Source: Volvariella volvacea V23
Lineage: Eukaryota > Basidiomycota > Agaricomycetes > Agaricales > Pluteaceae
NCBI GenBank assembly: GCA_000349905.1
Contig: KB722745.1
Span: 407,802 to 471,801, forward strand
Reading direction: 5' to 3'
Length of the DNA stretch: 64,000 nucleotides
Below the pieces are notes generated by a model. It searched no databases. It had not been told where the DNA came from and was given only the letters and a program-made list of their open reading frames with translations. This document shows positions 46,168 to 57,409 of this stretch, piece by piece. Every line of letters starts with the position of its first letter. Within the stretch, counting starts at the first letter, position 1. The position numbers were made by a program, and so were the translations under genes.

Positions 46168-46983
46168 TTAAAAGGTTATGATTCCGGTTCACGATGTTCA
46201 TACGCACGTTCAAATCAAATGCCCAAAGGAATTGGTGTTGATTGTCGCTAGCCCACGAACTTATAGATTGGTCACTACATATCTATGCAATTCATGTTTA
46301 TCAGGATTTTCATCCTTAATTAAGGGTCTTATCTTCAATCGAAGCCTCTAGGTACACAAACAGATGGATGTTGGGCAGAACCCATATGACTGTGCAGGTA
46401 GCAGGCCAATTCCATTCAACGTGTCAACGTCAACAGAATAAATAGGAGTGTCACATCCACCATGGCATATCTCCTTCGGGGAGACCGCCGATTGACGCTG
46501 GAAATTAATCCATTCAAGTTAACGATTTGCTGCGCTTTGCCCGCCAGACTGGGGTTCGAAGCCTCACCCTGAACCATGGTAGTACTGGAACTCCAAACTT
46601 CGACTTACTTTACATTACAAAGTTACGCTAAAAGGCTAGATTCGCTGCACAATTCTCTCGTCCACCCCTGATCATATGGCAACTCTGAAGATAGCATGAC
46701 GAGAGCTCATGCACGACCAAAGTCCTTGGTAACCGTCAACTTGAGAGCGGGTACACCCATGTGTATGGTACAGCTTCAGATAAAGAACTAAATAACTCTG
46801 CCCACTGCAGAGAAGGCCTGCTGATGAGCGTCCATGCGTTAGTAGTTGGAATGGTGATGACAAAGGAATATAAACCTCGTTGTGAACTATGCGTCCCATA
46901 CCACACTACACTCCTTCAAGCCTCAGTCGAGAGTGCCCGAAACCTCTCTCTTCACCTTGCACTCCCTTAGCACAATACTCAAA
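46168..46983. other. Spacer between the two cysteine-containing secreted genes
   Basis: This 816 bp stretch ends with the promoter of the second copy. A GGTTCGAAGCC word at 46552-46562 resembles a tRNA B box, but no tRNA fold surrounds it. Confidence 0.45.
46869..46874 (+). promoter_or_regulatory. TATA box
   Basis: TATAAA about 110 bp upstream of the start codon at 46984. Confidence 0.5.
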
Positions 46984-47936
46984 ATGAAACTCACTACGAC
47001 TCTTGCATCCTTCGCCCTCGGCACAATTTTATCAGCAGTTCTAGCTAGGGCACAGGGAAACGTCGTGTTCTATCCAAGTCCGAATTGCCAAGGAATCGCC
47101 GTTGGATGCATGAACCTCTCCAATGGCGCGTGTTGCTCCTCTTCTACTTCTATGTTTGCATCCGGGAGGGCGGAACGTGGGGAGTGAGTAAATGCATTTG
47201 CTTGTTGATTTAATTGCTTTGGGGTGTTCCTGCTTCTGCAGTTAGAATATGACTTAGACATGGCGTGCGCATGTACGGTCATAGAAACGGGGATCGTGGC
47301 AATATATCCGTTGGAAGCGTATAGTTGGAACATGTGGTCTGTGGTGCTACCTAACCCCGACAATAAGGCCACTGTGTTGATGAACTTGAAGTCGCCATAC
47401 TCGCGTGCCAATCGGCTATAGTAGCCCCAAGCGAGTGCCACCAACTAGGTTATTTGGCTTTAAGCGTTTTGGCGTCTGCGGCGCTGCAGCTCTAGGGTCC
47501 ATGGTTACTGACACCACTTGAATAACAGTGGGCTTTTAGAGGTCTGGTCAAATCCTGGTTGCAAGGGAACTAGAACAAGAAGTCGGATTGTTGGGGAGTG
47601 CTTCCGGGTTAATTATGCAAGTGAGTTTCTGGTCCCTTCTTTTGGTTCTAGAAGAGGTTGAGACGCCCGGATTATTTGTTCATGGTTATGTCCGGAAAAA
47701 CCCGTCAAAGGCGAACTGAATTCGCTCCCGAACCTAACGTTGAGGATGACGAAGAAGAAGAAAATACCCCCTTGAGCGAAGAAGACTGCAGACAACCTGA
47801 TGTGGTGATTTATGATGATGAGAACGGAGAAAAGGTGGTGATGAGAATTCCTGAGGGGCGATATGAAGATATTGTTCAAGCTGCACAAGACAACGAGATA
47901 AGGAGGTTGGAGGATTTGGAAAGGGTAGCTGCCTAA
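46984..47936 (+). CDS. Secreted cysteine-containing protein, copy 2 (possibly mis-spliced)
   Basis: Exon 1 is 46984-47183 and exon 2 is 47529-47620; they are 200 and 92 bp, the same lengths as in copy 1. Exon 1 has a signal peptide (MKLTTTLASFALGTILSAVLARA) and GNVVFYPSPNCQGIAVGCMN, closely matching copy 1. Exon 2 (LEVWSNPGCKGTRTRSRIVG, ECFRVNYA) also matches. Exon 3, from about 47652 to 47936, encodes the shared acidic domain (CRQPDVVIYDDENGEKVVMR ... RRLEDLERVAA). The conserved GTGAGT donor after exon 2 has no phase-matched acceptor for this domain. The frame is kept only with a weaker donor at 47608 joined to 47652. Intron 1 is long (345 bp against 76). It may be functional or newly damaged. 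Confidence 0.6.
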
Positions 47937-48083
47937 ATTTGATCTTCTAAGCCACTTATCGCCGCAGGTTGAGGCATGAATATAGGTATTTATTTATAAG
48001 TAGTCTGCATACATTTACACTAGCAAGCGCTGGCACATGCCAGTGTACAACCGAGAGATAAAACCAGGACAAGGAACGCTCAT

Positions 48084-49055
48084 TTACTGAGTGAAATCGA
48101 CGCAACTCTCGTAGGTCTGGCGATTGTAGCCCCACCACCACCATTGGATGACGCATGCACCTGGTTGAGAACATTGCGTTCCGAGGTCGGGGATAGTGAC
48201 GGTGAAGTCGCCTGCAAATGAGTAGGGGTGATCAAGATACCAGCGATTAGATGGTGGCGTTAGATATATATAAGGGAAACGACTTACTCTCGTCGGGGGG
48301 CCACTCCCAAGGTGGAATGGTGTCGTCGGCGTAGACGGGCCAGGTTTTCAGGGCAGGTGCGATTGCTCGCTGAGTAGCAGTGCTGTACTGATTTTTTTGT
48401 AGTGGTGGGTGGTTCGAAGTAGGCGTTGGAAAGTGAATAACTTACAATAGTGACATTCTAAAGCAGAGTCGTCAGAATGTGGTGAATAGGTAGGTATACA
48501 ACATGGACTTACAGCATATCCAGTATGGTGGGCTGCAATGTCGACGTGGAATGAGACAGTAGAGCCAGCTTTATAAACTCGGGTGTTGCTGGTGTTATCT
48601 CCCCACTAATATGGCGTTAGATGGGGTAAGAAGCGTGGCATGAGATGAACATACTTGAAGACCTCTGCAGAAGAAGAGATGGCAGGCTGCGGCATTATAG
48701 CTTGAGTCGATTTTTGCAGCAGCATTCTCGATCTACAGGGGAGTTCAGCAGGCAGTTGGATGAGATGTGTATTGATGACTGACTGGACCGCGAATATCTG
48801 ACGGCAAAGGACGAAGTTAGGCATGTGTATCGACAATGGGCGGGGGCGGCTCACCAGACTTTAAGACGTTATAAACGGGAGTACCACAAGCAGCCTGGTT
48901 GGCAGAGCCAATCTAGTCGCAATTTAGCGCAGTGCAGAAGAAAAAGTCTACATAACCCTCACCTTGCGTGGAGTGGGTACAGTGACCACTGCATGACCAG
49001 CAGCCGTAGCTATAAGGCTCGCAAGAGCAAGAGAAATGGCAGTGAGCTTCACCAT
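48084..49055 (-). CDS. Secreted LPMO-like protein (chitin-binding type-4 type)
   Basis: Eight exons on the minus strand: 48963-49055, 48855-48912, 48784-48797, 48655-48732, 48513-48605, 48446-48457, 48288-48387, 48084-48211; 191 residues. The signal peptide (residues 1-20) ends ...ATAAG, so the mature protein begins with His (HAVVTVPTPRK). A second histidine lies in AHHTGYA. The two could form the copper-binding histidine brace of lytic polysaccharide monooxygenases, which cut chitin or plant polysaccharides oxidatively. Cysteines (AACG, AACHLFFC, TQCSQPGAC, ESCVDF) fit the family. Two exons are only 14 and 12 bp. The family match is by pattern and the substrate cannot be told. Confidence 0.78.
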
Positions 49056-50257
49056 GGTGCTCTGATGTCGCCAAGTAGCAAACCACGACCTTATATATGT
49101 GCTGTCAAGTATCCCCAACGGCCCGGAACAGATGAAGAAAGAATAAAGCTTAAACATGTTAGTCTGGCGGTCCGGGGGAATACACTTTTGTCGTCAAAAC
49201 AGCTCAAGTGATGAGATCACAGAAGTGGATGGATAAGTCAAGCATACCTGGGCTTGGGGTGGAGAGAGAGAAGATACTTCGTCGCAGTGATGTCGGGTAA
49301 TGTTCGCTGGGGGAGGGTGGGGTAAAACCGGGGGAATTGGTATGGTCAGGTGGGCGTCCTGACCCGTTTGCGTTCCCGATGGCGGATCGTACAGATATCC
49401 GTGGCTATTCTGACGGCACGTAGAAGGACTCGGAATGTTTGACAGCCGTATAACTCTGTAGTGGTGGCCAAGGCGATGACCAAAAAGAATCGACCAAGGA
49501 GAGTGAGTGTATTTTTTTGTGAGAAGCAGTGGTCAGACGACACTGGTATATTCACGATCATCCGGCTCTGCGCTGGCGCTATGTCCCACTCTCGTAGTTC
49601 ACTGCCGTTCCGGTGTAAGCTGTATGATATAATTCCCTATCCCTGTGGAGGGAAAATTCTGGCACTCACCTTGTTGTGAATCTCGAAGTTCAAGTGCATC
49701 AGTGCCAGGTGTCTTTGTATCACTCGAATGCGTATGATATCCTTGGCGCACAAGGCACTCGTAGCTTGGAGATGACAACGACAGGCATATATGACAGCGC
49801 GAACACCACTCTTGAGGAAACTTTGAATAAAACAACCACCTCTATCAGTCAAGAAGCTCTGTAGATGGCAAGCATGGCAAGCAAACGCAGCATCTAGAAG
49901 TCGGTACTTATACTTGTACAGGATTCTGGTGATACCGACGTGGAGGAGCATTATGAAGTAGACTGGATGTAAATACGAGGCTGACAATGCACAGACTATA
50001 TATATCAGTAGATACGAGAAATAAACACGGATTACTTTTGCCCACTATCCATCACCATCTTTTCCGCCTGCAAACGACTGAGCTCCCTCTCTCCAAATCT
50101 CCCCTCCACACCGAGAAGTTAGGGTTGGTTGAGTGCTGTTGGATGGCATAGTCAGGACTCTAGGGGTGGTGGACCCGGGTTGCATCACGTGATCACACCT
50201 GGTCTGGGGAGAGGCGGCCAAATTAGCAATGCAGCGCGTTCTCGCCTTCGGACTGCG
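49056..50257. other. Long region with no supported gene
   Basis: This 1,202 bp region separates two genes pointing outwards (LPMO-like to the left, DnaJ to the right). No open frame shows conserved motifs. Confidence 0.45.
49092..49098 (-). promoter_or_regulatory. TATA box of LPMO-like gene
   Basis: A TATATAA-type element on the minus strand about 40 bp upstream of the start codon at 49055. Confidence 0.55.
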
Positions 50258-51992
50258 ATGTCCTCGTATCCAATTCTGCCGTCGAGGCCCATAATACCGC
50301 ACATCCAGACATCTTGCTCCAATCCCGCTTGCTCATCTCCGCTCGAGTTCCCCGTGCCCTCTCCAACACCACGCCCAGGGACTTTACTCCAGATCCGATG
50401 CTTTGCCTGCCAGACCGTCTTTTCCCATGCATTTTACCCCGGACAGGTACCAACAAGTAGTCATGTGGCGTATCAGGCCAATAGTGGTGGGCAGAGAACG
50501 CCCAACGGTGAAACGAGCTCGCAACAGCAACAACAGCGGAAGGGAAGGAAGATTGGGACACAGGAGCGACCGCTCGAGACAGGCTATTATGATCTGCTAG
50601 GTGTGCCTGTGGACGCTACAACTGACGACATCAAGAAGGCTTACCGTGCGTATTTGTGTGATTTCCGACGTCTGATATAAGCTAATTAGCAATCCATGGT
50701 AAATTGCTTCCCTGCTTGATTTCTTGCCATGCGACCACAGGCCGGCAGGCGATAAAGCACCACCCAGACAAGAACCCTGATGACCCTCATGCTGAGGAGC
50801 GTTTCAAGGAGATTGCAATTGCATATCAGACGCTATCAGATCCCGCTTTGAGGAAGAAGTATAATGAATTTGGACCCAAGGAAAGTGCACCAGAAGGAGG
50901 TTTCGTTGATCCAGAAGAGGTGTTTGGAGCGATATTTGGAGGGGAGAAGTTTGTGCCGATTATTGGTCATATTAGCTTGGCCAAAGATATGAAGGCTGCG
51001 CTGCAAGAGGCTGACGATGAAGAAGAGGAGGCTGGGAACAGGATCACGGATTCAAAGGGGCGAGAGGTTTTATCAGAAGAAGAAAAGGCAAAGAAGAAGG
51101 AGAAGGAGGATAAAAAGAACGCAGAGGTTAGTGCATCACTTCTCACGTTGGTTAACATGACCAATATTGGTTGCAGAGAGCTGCTGCTCGGGCTGAGCGA
51201 GTGTCCAAGCTTGTGGAGAACCTTGATCGCAAGCTGAGTATATTCACTGAATCAGCGACTGGACCAGATGACCGCGACGTCGCTCGGAGCTGGCGCCAGA
51301 TATGCCAGATAGAAGCAGAGTGGGTTTGGCATTTACTTAGTCCGTGGATAATGTTGATGATTCTCATAACAGGGATCTCAAGAACGAGTCCTATGGCGTT
51401 GAATTGCTACACACGATTGGATTCGTTTACGTGTCCAAGGCGAAGCATCATCTCGCCACTAGCCAAACCTTGTTTGGGGTAGGTGGCTGGCTACACAATG
51501 TGCAAGGGAAATACCACGTATTCAGCGAGACGTGAGTTTGGCTTGAGTTCATGAAGAAATTCGGTGTTCATTGATTTATAGTGTTTCCACTTTACGGTCT
51601 GCTCTTGAGCTCAAAGCTGTATTTGACCAAATACAGGCGGCTGAGAAAGCGGGCAACCTTAGTCCAGAGGAGCGCAAGAAGCTTGAAGAACAAGCAGCTG
51701 AGAAAGGCCTGCAGGCTCTATTCAAGGTAGATACGACGTCGACATTTTCTCATCCAACCTCGTGTTTAACGCATCATAGGGTACGAAACTTGAGGTCGAG
51801 TCCATCCTGAGAGAGACATGCGATAGAGTCCTTGAAGACCCCTCGATACCCAAGGACAAGGCACGACTCAGAGCGATTGCTCTGCAGATGTTGGGAGAGG
51901 CGTTTATGGCTGTGCAAAAGGATGGTCCCACTGATGAAAGCGAGTACGTGAGGATCGACACAAAGAACAGCAAGGCGCGTGAGGGTAGATGA
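50258..51992 (+). CDS. DnaJ (HSP40) co-chaperone with DnaJ-X domain, CAJ1-like
   Basis: Six exons: 50258-50645, 50741-51126, 51177-51319, 51373-51531, 51582-51726, 51780-51992; 477 residues. The J domain (about residues 108-175) carries [20 protein letters not shown], the HSP70-stimulating HPD motif in HHPDKN, and FGPKE at its end. The C-terminal part is the DnaJ-X domain ([16 protein letters not shown]...[13 protein letters not shown]), as in yeast CAJ1 and DJP1. Before the J domain lies a four-cysteine segment (SCSNPAC ... IRCFAC) followed by a Gln run, which may be a zinc ribbon. No signal peptide is visible, so it is probably cytosolic. The start is the ATG at 50258. Confidence 0.9.
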
Positions 51993-52495
51993 AGACCTGG
52001 GCCGACAAGGGCCGAAAATAGACGGTTGTTCATGTTCTCTTCGCTGGTATCATACCAATCCATTCACAATCCATTCATGGAAATGGACCTCGTGATTGCT
52101 TGCATTGGTTGTATACGCTAATCACGAAACAAATCTAATCTTCTATCTTCTACATACTCCATGACTACTACACAGTTCCCACCTGCTTTCTACTAGTCGT
52201 ACACTAGGCACATTGTACCACATAACAATCTCTTGCAGTTTGATAGTAATCTGGCCACTGTATTCACCTCTTCGTCTGCCTCTAAGTCTTGCAGGACCTT
52301 TGTCTTATCAAGGAGGTCTCTCGACCCTTTCTTGTGATGATTTGAGGCGCGTTCACTGCGGGATATGCCGGCCAACTAGGCCGTTTCAATAAGCACCTCC
52401 GTGTTCGTACACTACTGGACTGACGTCCTGAGCGTCCTTGGTACAAGATTCCTATGTACATCAATACACCACGCTATCCTACCCACTCACTACCA
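51993..52495. other. Convergent intergenic region
   Basis: This 503 bp region lies between the 3' ends of the DnaJ gene and the minus-strand aegerolysin gene. No gene is seen. Confidence 0.5.
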
Positions 52496-53145
52496 TTACC
52501 ACTTCCCCTTCTTTGACACCTCAACAGTGATAGTCCCCAACGGCTCCCCCTGCTCAAGGTGTGCTCCCCAGTGCTTAACCCTCCACTCCTCATGCGAACC
52601 CGTAACGTCCCACTCGTTCGGATATATCCAGCTCTCCCAAGGGCAACGCCAGTGGAAGTGGCGGATGACGTGGTTGTTGCCCGAGTCGAGGAGGTCAAAG
52701 TCGCCCCAGGTGCCACCGCCTTTTTCGGAGACGTGGTTTTGGCCGCAGGCGTTTATGCGCATCGATTCGCCTGGGCCGATCAGTTTGCCTTCGTAGACGC
52801 TGTGTCGGACTTCGGTGTTTTTGTCGTCTGCTCGTGTCGCGGCGTTAAAGCCAAAGGTTGATGTTTGGGTTCAAGTTGAAGGACGTCATGTCGCATTCAG
52901 GTCAGCCGAGATGGTAATGGGAGGGAAATTGGGGAGAATCGGAAGGGGTTTGAAGAGACTTGGAGGATGGACTTACCATCTGCATGGAGTTTTCCTAGGG
53001 ATACATGAAGATTTTTGATTCTGCAGGAGGTGTGTCCTACGTTTTTGATGATGATGACGACCCATTGAGCGTATGAAATGTCTGTGTCGTTGTCCGAATC
53101 AAACTCCCAGTCGGAGTCGGCGTTGAAGTTGAAAATCAAGCACAT
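52496..53145 (-). CDS. Aegerolysin family protein A
   Basis: Two exons on the minus strand, 52977-53145 and 52496-52827, about 166 residues. Aegerolysins are small beta-sandwich proteins that bind sphingolipid-containing membranes; some act with a MACPF partner to form pores. Features seen are AQWVVIIIKNVG, a GKLHAD segment at the splice junction, INACG, TWGDFDLLD, FHWRCPWES and the terminal LGTITVEVSKKGKW. The protein has about 23 extra acidic residues before the normal start of the fold (from MCLIFNFNADSDWEFDSDND), where the related gene at 54595 starts directly with the fold. No MACPF gene is in the window. The acceptor at 52828-52829 was chosen so that ADDDKNTEV stays in frame; an AG four bases upstream would also fit. 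Confidence 0.85.
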
Positions 53146-54594
53146 TTCCCGAGTCGCGGTGGAGGGGGAGTTTGAGCTTGCACTGGCAGTTAGCCGAACT
53201 TGGGCTGAACGTGAAGCGATTTACAGCTCTGATATATAAGCACTCGTGGATTGGAATTATGCCAATGCCGTGGCCGTGGACCGTCACGGTTGTGCCAATA
53301 CGGCTTCGGAGCCAAGAGATGCCCGTCTGGGTGCGAGTGCCTCGTTGCAGTTGTCGTGCTACGGCACAAGGGCACAAGGGTGAGGAACGAGAAATACGAC
53401 GCGATGGTTCTGAGAATTAACGTCATGCCATCAGCACACGTTCCATTCCATCCTTCAAGATTGTTTGCAACAATTTCAAACGCGTCCACGTTGGCTCGAG
53501 CTTCCCTTTGTAAGGGTGTCCCTGCAGGTGCCGATACTATATCTACTACCAAGGCTGATCGCACAGGTTCTGGCAGTGAAAAGTCCCCGGTGAGTAGGTC
53601 CTAATGTGATTGACTGCTCACACTTTCACTAACTCCCCTTTTGATGGTCTGGACCTCTCAGTTGTAGAGTTGGTGATATAGTAACTTCTTCAACTTACAC
53701 CCGATCAGAAGTCTGTGGGGCTTTCATCGTGAATGGATGAACGGAGTTCGAGGCGGGTGCTTCGTCTTCTACTTCTCTTCCTACAGTTGGAACAATAGCT
53801 CTCGGCCGTCGTAATACGTGGTTTTTTTGAAACTCATTCAATTCAAGTTGCCCGGGATGGTAGGCAGACTTCACCTTCCGAGTTTAACCTTGGGCCCTAT
53901 GGCCCCTCCCTGGTGTCCTGGGAGCCCTTGATCTGATCGTTGTGTTAACTATCGGCACTCACCGGTACTCACCTGCGATTCACGACAGGTCCAGATACAG
54001 TGGCATTTACTACTTGGAACGGTTCATGAGCACCCCATCGCATTACTGATGCCCTCTAACTTCATCCTCTCGTTATACGCGAGTTATTGTTCTGTCATCA
54101 TGCTCTTATTTATCAGGCACAGAACTGAGGCGTGAGGAAGTGGTGGCGTAAGTGGTTATTGCAAGCAGAGGATGTAGCTTGTTCTGGCGTAGCAGCAAAC
54201 ACGGGCACAACACCTTAATAGAGTATTCGTCATTATAATTCTCCTTCACATGGGCTACCCCCTTGATTTCCGACGATTGAGGGGATCGAATGCTCGGGGA
54301 TAGCTCCTTTTTCGTTGCTGTCTGAGTGAAGATCCCAGGGACATCATCACGAAATTCAGGTTCAAGAACGTCACATACAGCCTGAGCACTAGGAGTACGG
54401 ATGGATATAAAAAAGGTGGTGGTTTAGGAGGTAGGGCACTTGCTTCCAGTAATTCTGCCAATGTACTCCTGGTGATAGTCGTATTTTTACAGGAGTTTCT
54501 CCTAGCAGTATTCAGGGAGCTGTAATATAAAATCTCCAACCTTGGGGCCGTTTGAGTCTCGCTCCACTATCACACTTGCTCCACAACTCGGATC
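53146..54594. other. Region between divergent aegerolysin genes
   Basis: This 1,449 bp region holds both aegerolysin promoters. Open frames at 53190-53604 on both strands have no recognisable features. A TATAAAAAA stretch at 54406-54414 lies about 180 bp before the plus-strand start codon. Confidence 0.45.
53232..53240 (-). promoter_or_regulatory. TATA box of aegerolysin A
   Basis: TTATATATC on the minus strand about 90 bp upstream of the start codon at 53145. Confidence 0.5.
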
Positions 54595-55121
54595 ATGGCG
54601 TATGGTCAATGGGTTTCTATCACCATTATCAATACTGGAAATGGTACTCTCAAAATTGCGAACCTCCGATTGAGTTCTGGGAAGCTTCACCTGGAAGGTA
54701 CGCCGAATTCAATCATGACCTAATCCGTTGACCGACTCGGAGACCCTACCCTGGTATTAAAATACCTACTGTATACGATTATCCCTTTGGCCACGGGTTC
54801 CTAGGCGATAAAAATCACGAGCTATCGCTAGACGTCTACAACGGTGCTGTTGTAAAACCGGGCTATAGAGTTCAAATTAACGCTTGTGGGCGAGAGAATG
54901 CGCCGGAAGGGACCACAGGGAGTTTTGACCTTATTGATGCCAGTAGTGGGGAGTTGGTAAGAAATTTGTATTGGGACAGTCCATGGGGACCTGCTGGGCG
55001 GGATGTGAGGAATTGTTGGAGGGTTGGGGGGACGAACAGGGGTTGGAATGTGGAGTGGGCTGGAGGGTATTTGAGTGGTGGAGCATTAGGTGGAATTGAA
55101 GTTAGAATGTTGAAGAAATGA
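54595..55121 (+). CDS. Aegerolysin family protein B
   Basis: Two exons, 54595-54697 and 54805-55121, 139 residues, the usual length for the family. It starts MAYGQWVSITIINTGNG and contains SSGKLHLEG at the intron, VQINACGRENAPEGTTGSFD, LYWDSPWGP and a GWNVEWAGG segment near the end. The intron position in GKLH-x-x-G is the same as in aegerolysin A, which supports both models. Members bind specific membrane lipids; pore formation generally needs a separate MACPF protein, not seen here. The gene is divergent from copy A and the sequences are well separated, so the duplication is not recent. There is no signal peptide, as is usual. Confidence 0.9.
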
Positions 55122-56049
55122 GAGAGCGTGGGTGGTTTGTAGACTTGGACTTTCTGTACTCGATGTAGTGATATCGGAGCGCAGTGTAGAGCAATATTCT
55201 CATTATTGTCGCGTCGACTTCAATGCTTTATATTATGTTGAGCTGAAATATGAGTACCATAGTGGGGAATTTGCAGGAAAGCTGCAAAGCAGTGCACGGA
55301 AGATATGCCAGCAGAACTCGTCACTCTAATAGTTGCAGTACGTTGCAAGGTTCCCGGCCTCGTTCAACCCAGCGATCATGCATGTCACCCAAATGGGACT
55401 TACCTTCGCACTGAAAATCGAGGATAGGGGTTGCTTCTTCTAATTTGTGGCACAAGCTCTTGAATACTATCCATACCCGTGCTTTTGGACAGACCGCACG
55501 TTCGGGATAGGAAAAGGATCCACTGCTTTAACATTATTAATCCTTTATGCACTACCGATAGTGTAATTGAATACATCTGAAGTTTTTTGAGGGTGGAATG
55601 GGCCGTTGTCGGGGAAATATCTTATCAGCGACTGGTCACGCTCAACCACGCTTTTCCAGCCACGACCAGACACGGAAATTTGGCAAAGGTGACCCAGAAG
55701 ACTGTGCCCGCTGAAGGGAAACGGAGTTTGAAAATCCGTTGTGATCACCTGTGACTGTCTGATCATCATCATCAAGTGGTCTGTCCGATGGTACGGGTAG
55801 GGATAGCATCGCGTGTGGTCGTTCCCAATCGAGTGCAATATCTTGTGGATGGGCTCTAAAGCTCGTGGGTATAAGTACTTGGAACTTGAGTGTATTTGGC
55901 TTTCAACCTTTCCAACCATTTTGCCTCACTCGAAAACCGGCAGCGCCACACCCTTCCAAGCTGCCTTCAGGTGGCGACGCGACTCGGAGTGCTTCCTAAG
56001 AAAGTTAAACGTCCTAGGCTCACCTGAACTAACGCTCTCTGTTTCCGCT
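55122..56049. other. Intergenic region, no gene seen
   Basis: This 928 bp region contains the aegerolysin B 3' end and the promoter of the 7-TM gene. Frames at 55545-55919 (minus) and 55813-56187 (plus) have no recognisable features outside the true exon. Confidence 0.45.
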
Positions 56050-57409
56050 ATGGATCCTTCCTATGCACCCCCTGGGGAATCCGACTTTGATTTATATGTT
56101 GAGCGCTCAAATCTCAATGGAGTTATATTGTCGGCAGTAGCATATGGTATGCAGACTTGTTCCTTTCATCTTGTGCTGAGAGCCTGACTTGAAGGCCGGA
56201 CAGGGATGCTACTGACGATTGCAGTACAGGCGCTCCTTTTATTTTTGAAGCCTCCCAAAGGTCGTCGCATATCATGGCCCCTGGTTGTATACCTAGGGGT
56301 CGTGGTCACACTGGCTACGATTGGCCTTGGGGGAAATATCAAGTTTAATCAAATGACATTTATTGACCACCGCAACTACCCTGGCGGTCCTAATGCCTTT
56401 ACCGTGGATTTTTACCAGCACCCTATAAATATGATGGCTTTTGCAAGGTAAGTGAATGCATGATCAGCATAGCACACACTTTTTTGATCGACTGCTTTAT
56501 TCAGTTATACTGTCCTTGGTTGGGTGGCAGATGGCTTGGTGGTAAGGCCAGAAGGCACTAAGATATGGTCCTCTTGTGACCGCTTGTTTCCAGCTCTGGC
56601 GCTTCTCGCTTATGTATAATAACAATCACCTGCTGTGCATATTTCCTGGGCTGATGTACCTGGGCGCCATAGGTACGCCAAATCATTAGTCTCCAGTCAA
56701 TATACAGCATGGGTTTTGGCAAGATTTGCTGACCTCTATCGCTCTAGTTTCATCGATTTCACTGCTCGTATCCATGACACGACCCGCTGCCAGCCTCTGG
56801 TCCACTCGAGCCGTCCAATTCGGGATAGCTTTTTGGACATTATCCATCTCATTTAATGTTATATCAACCCTCGCCATCTCGGGTCGACTGTTCTACGTAC
56901 GGTATAGGATTAAGAAGGCGATGGGCGCGGAGCCCTCAGGGATGTATACCTCCATCGCTTCAATGTTGATAGAGTCAGCAGCAATTTTCAGTATTTGGGG
57001 TTTGGTATTCCTTATCTGTTTTGCGAGGGATACGCCATTCCAGAATATTGTATTGCCCACCTTTGGTCAAATTCAGGTCAGGCATCTTATTTGGTCTCTC
57101 GAAAGCTTTACTAATTCCTACACCCAGGGTGTTGCTCCAGCACTTATTCTGCTTCGCGTTGCACAAGGTCGTGCCTGGACAAAAGATACAGCTGTGTCTG
57201 TGAGTACATGGCAGGCTAACCGACCACCACAGATCTCGACTATAGGAAATGCATCGTTTTCTGGTTTTGCGGCCCATGATTCGGAAGCAGGAAGAGGGAT
57301 ACAAATTGCAATGGAGCCAACGACGAAAACCGCCTCGAAAGAATCAACATGGGAGGCAGTGAAGAAAGGGACCTCAGCCTGCGAGGTGTTGACGACACAG
57401 AGTGAATGA
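56050..57409 (+). CDS. Seven-transmembrane-type protein, agaricomycete family
   Basis: Six exons: 56050-56146, 56204-56447, 56505-56541, 56594-56672, 56724-57076, 57128-57409; about 363 residues. Several hydrophobic helices are punctuated by conserved segments I associate with a large receptor-like mushroom family: LSAVAYGMLLTIAVQALLLF, GGNIKFNQMTFIDHRNYPGG, LWRFSLMYNNNHLL, SGRLFYVRYRIKKAMG, MYTSIASMLIESAAIFS and ALILLRVAQGRAW. The C-terminal tail is hydrophilic. The exon 4-5 junction is least certain: the AG at 56722-56723 gives a normal 51 bp intron, whereas nearer AGs would make it under 40 bp. The ligand and role are unknown; it is not a classical pheromone receptor by sequence pattern. 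Confidence 0.8.

Noticed and set aside
46552..46562. tRNA B-box-like word GGTTCGAAGCC
   Set aside because: No matching A box or cloverleaf could be folded around it.
53190..53604. Open frames of 117-124 codons on both strands upstream of aegerolysin A
   Set aside because: No recognisable motif, signal peptide or splice partner; they overlap each other and the promoter.
56673..56696. 24 bp intron in the 7-TM gene
   Set aside because: Too short; the AG at 56722-56723 gives a normal 51 bp intron in frame.
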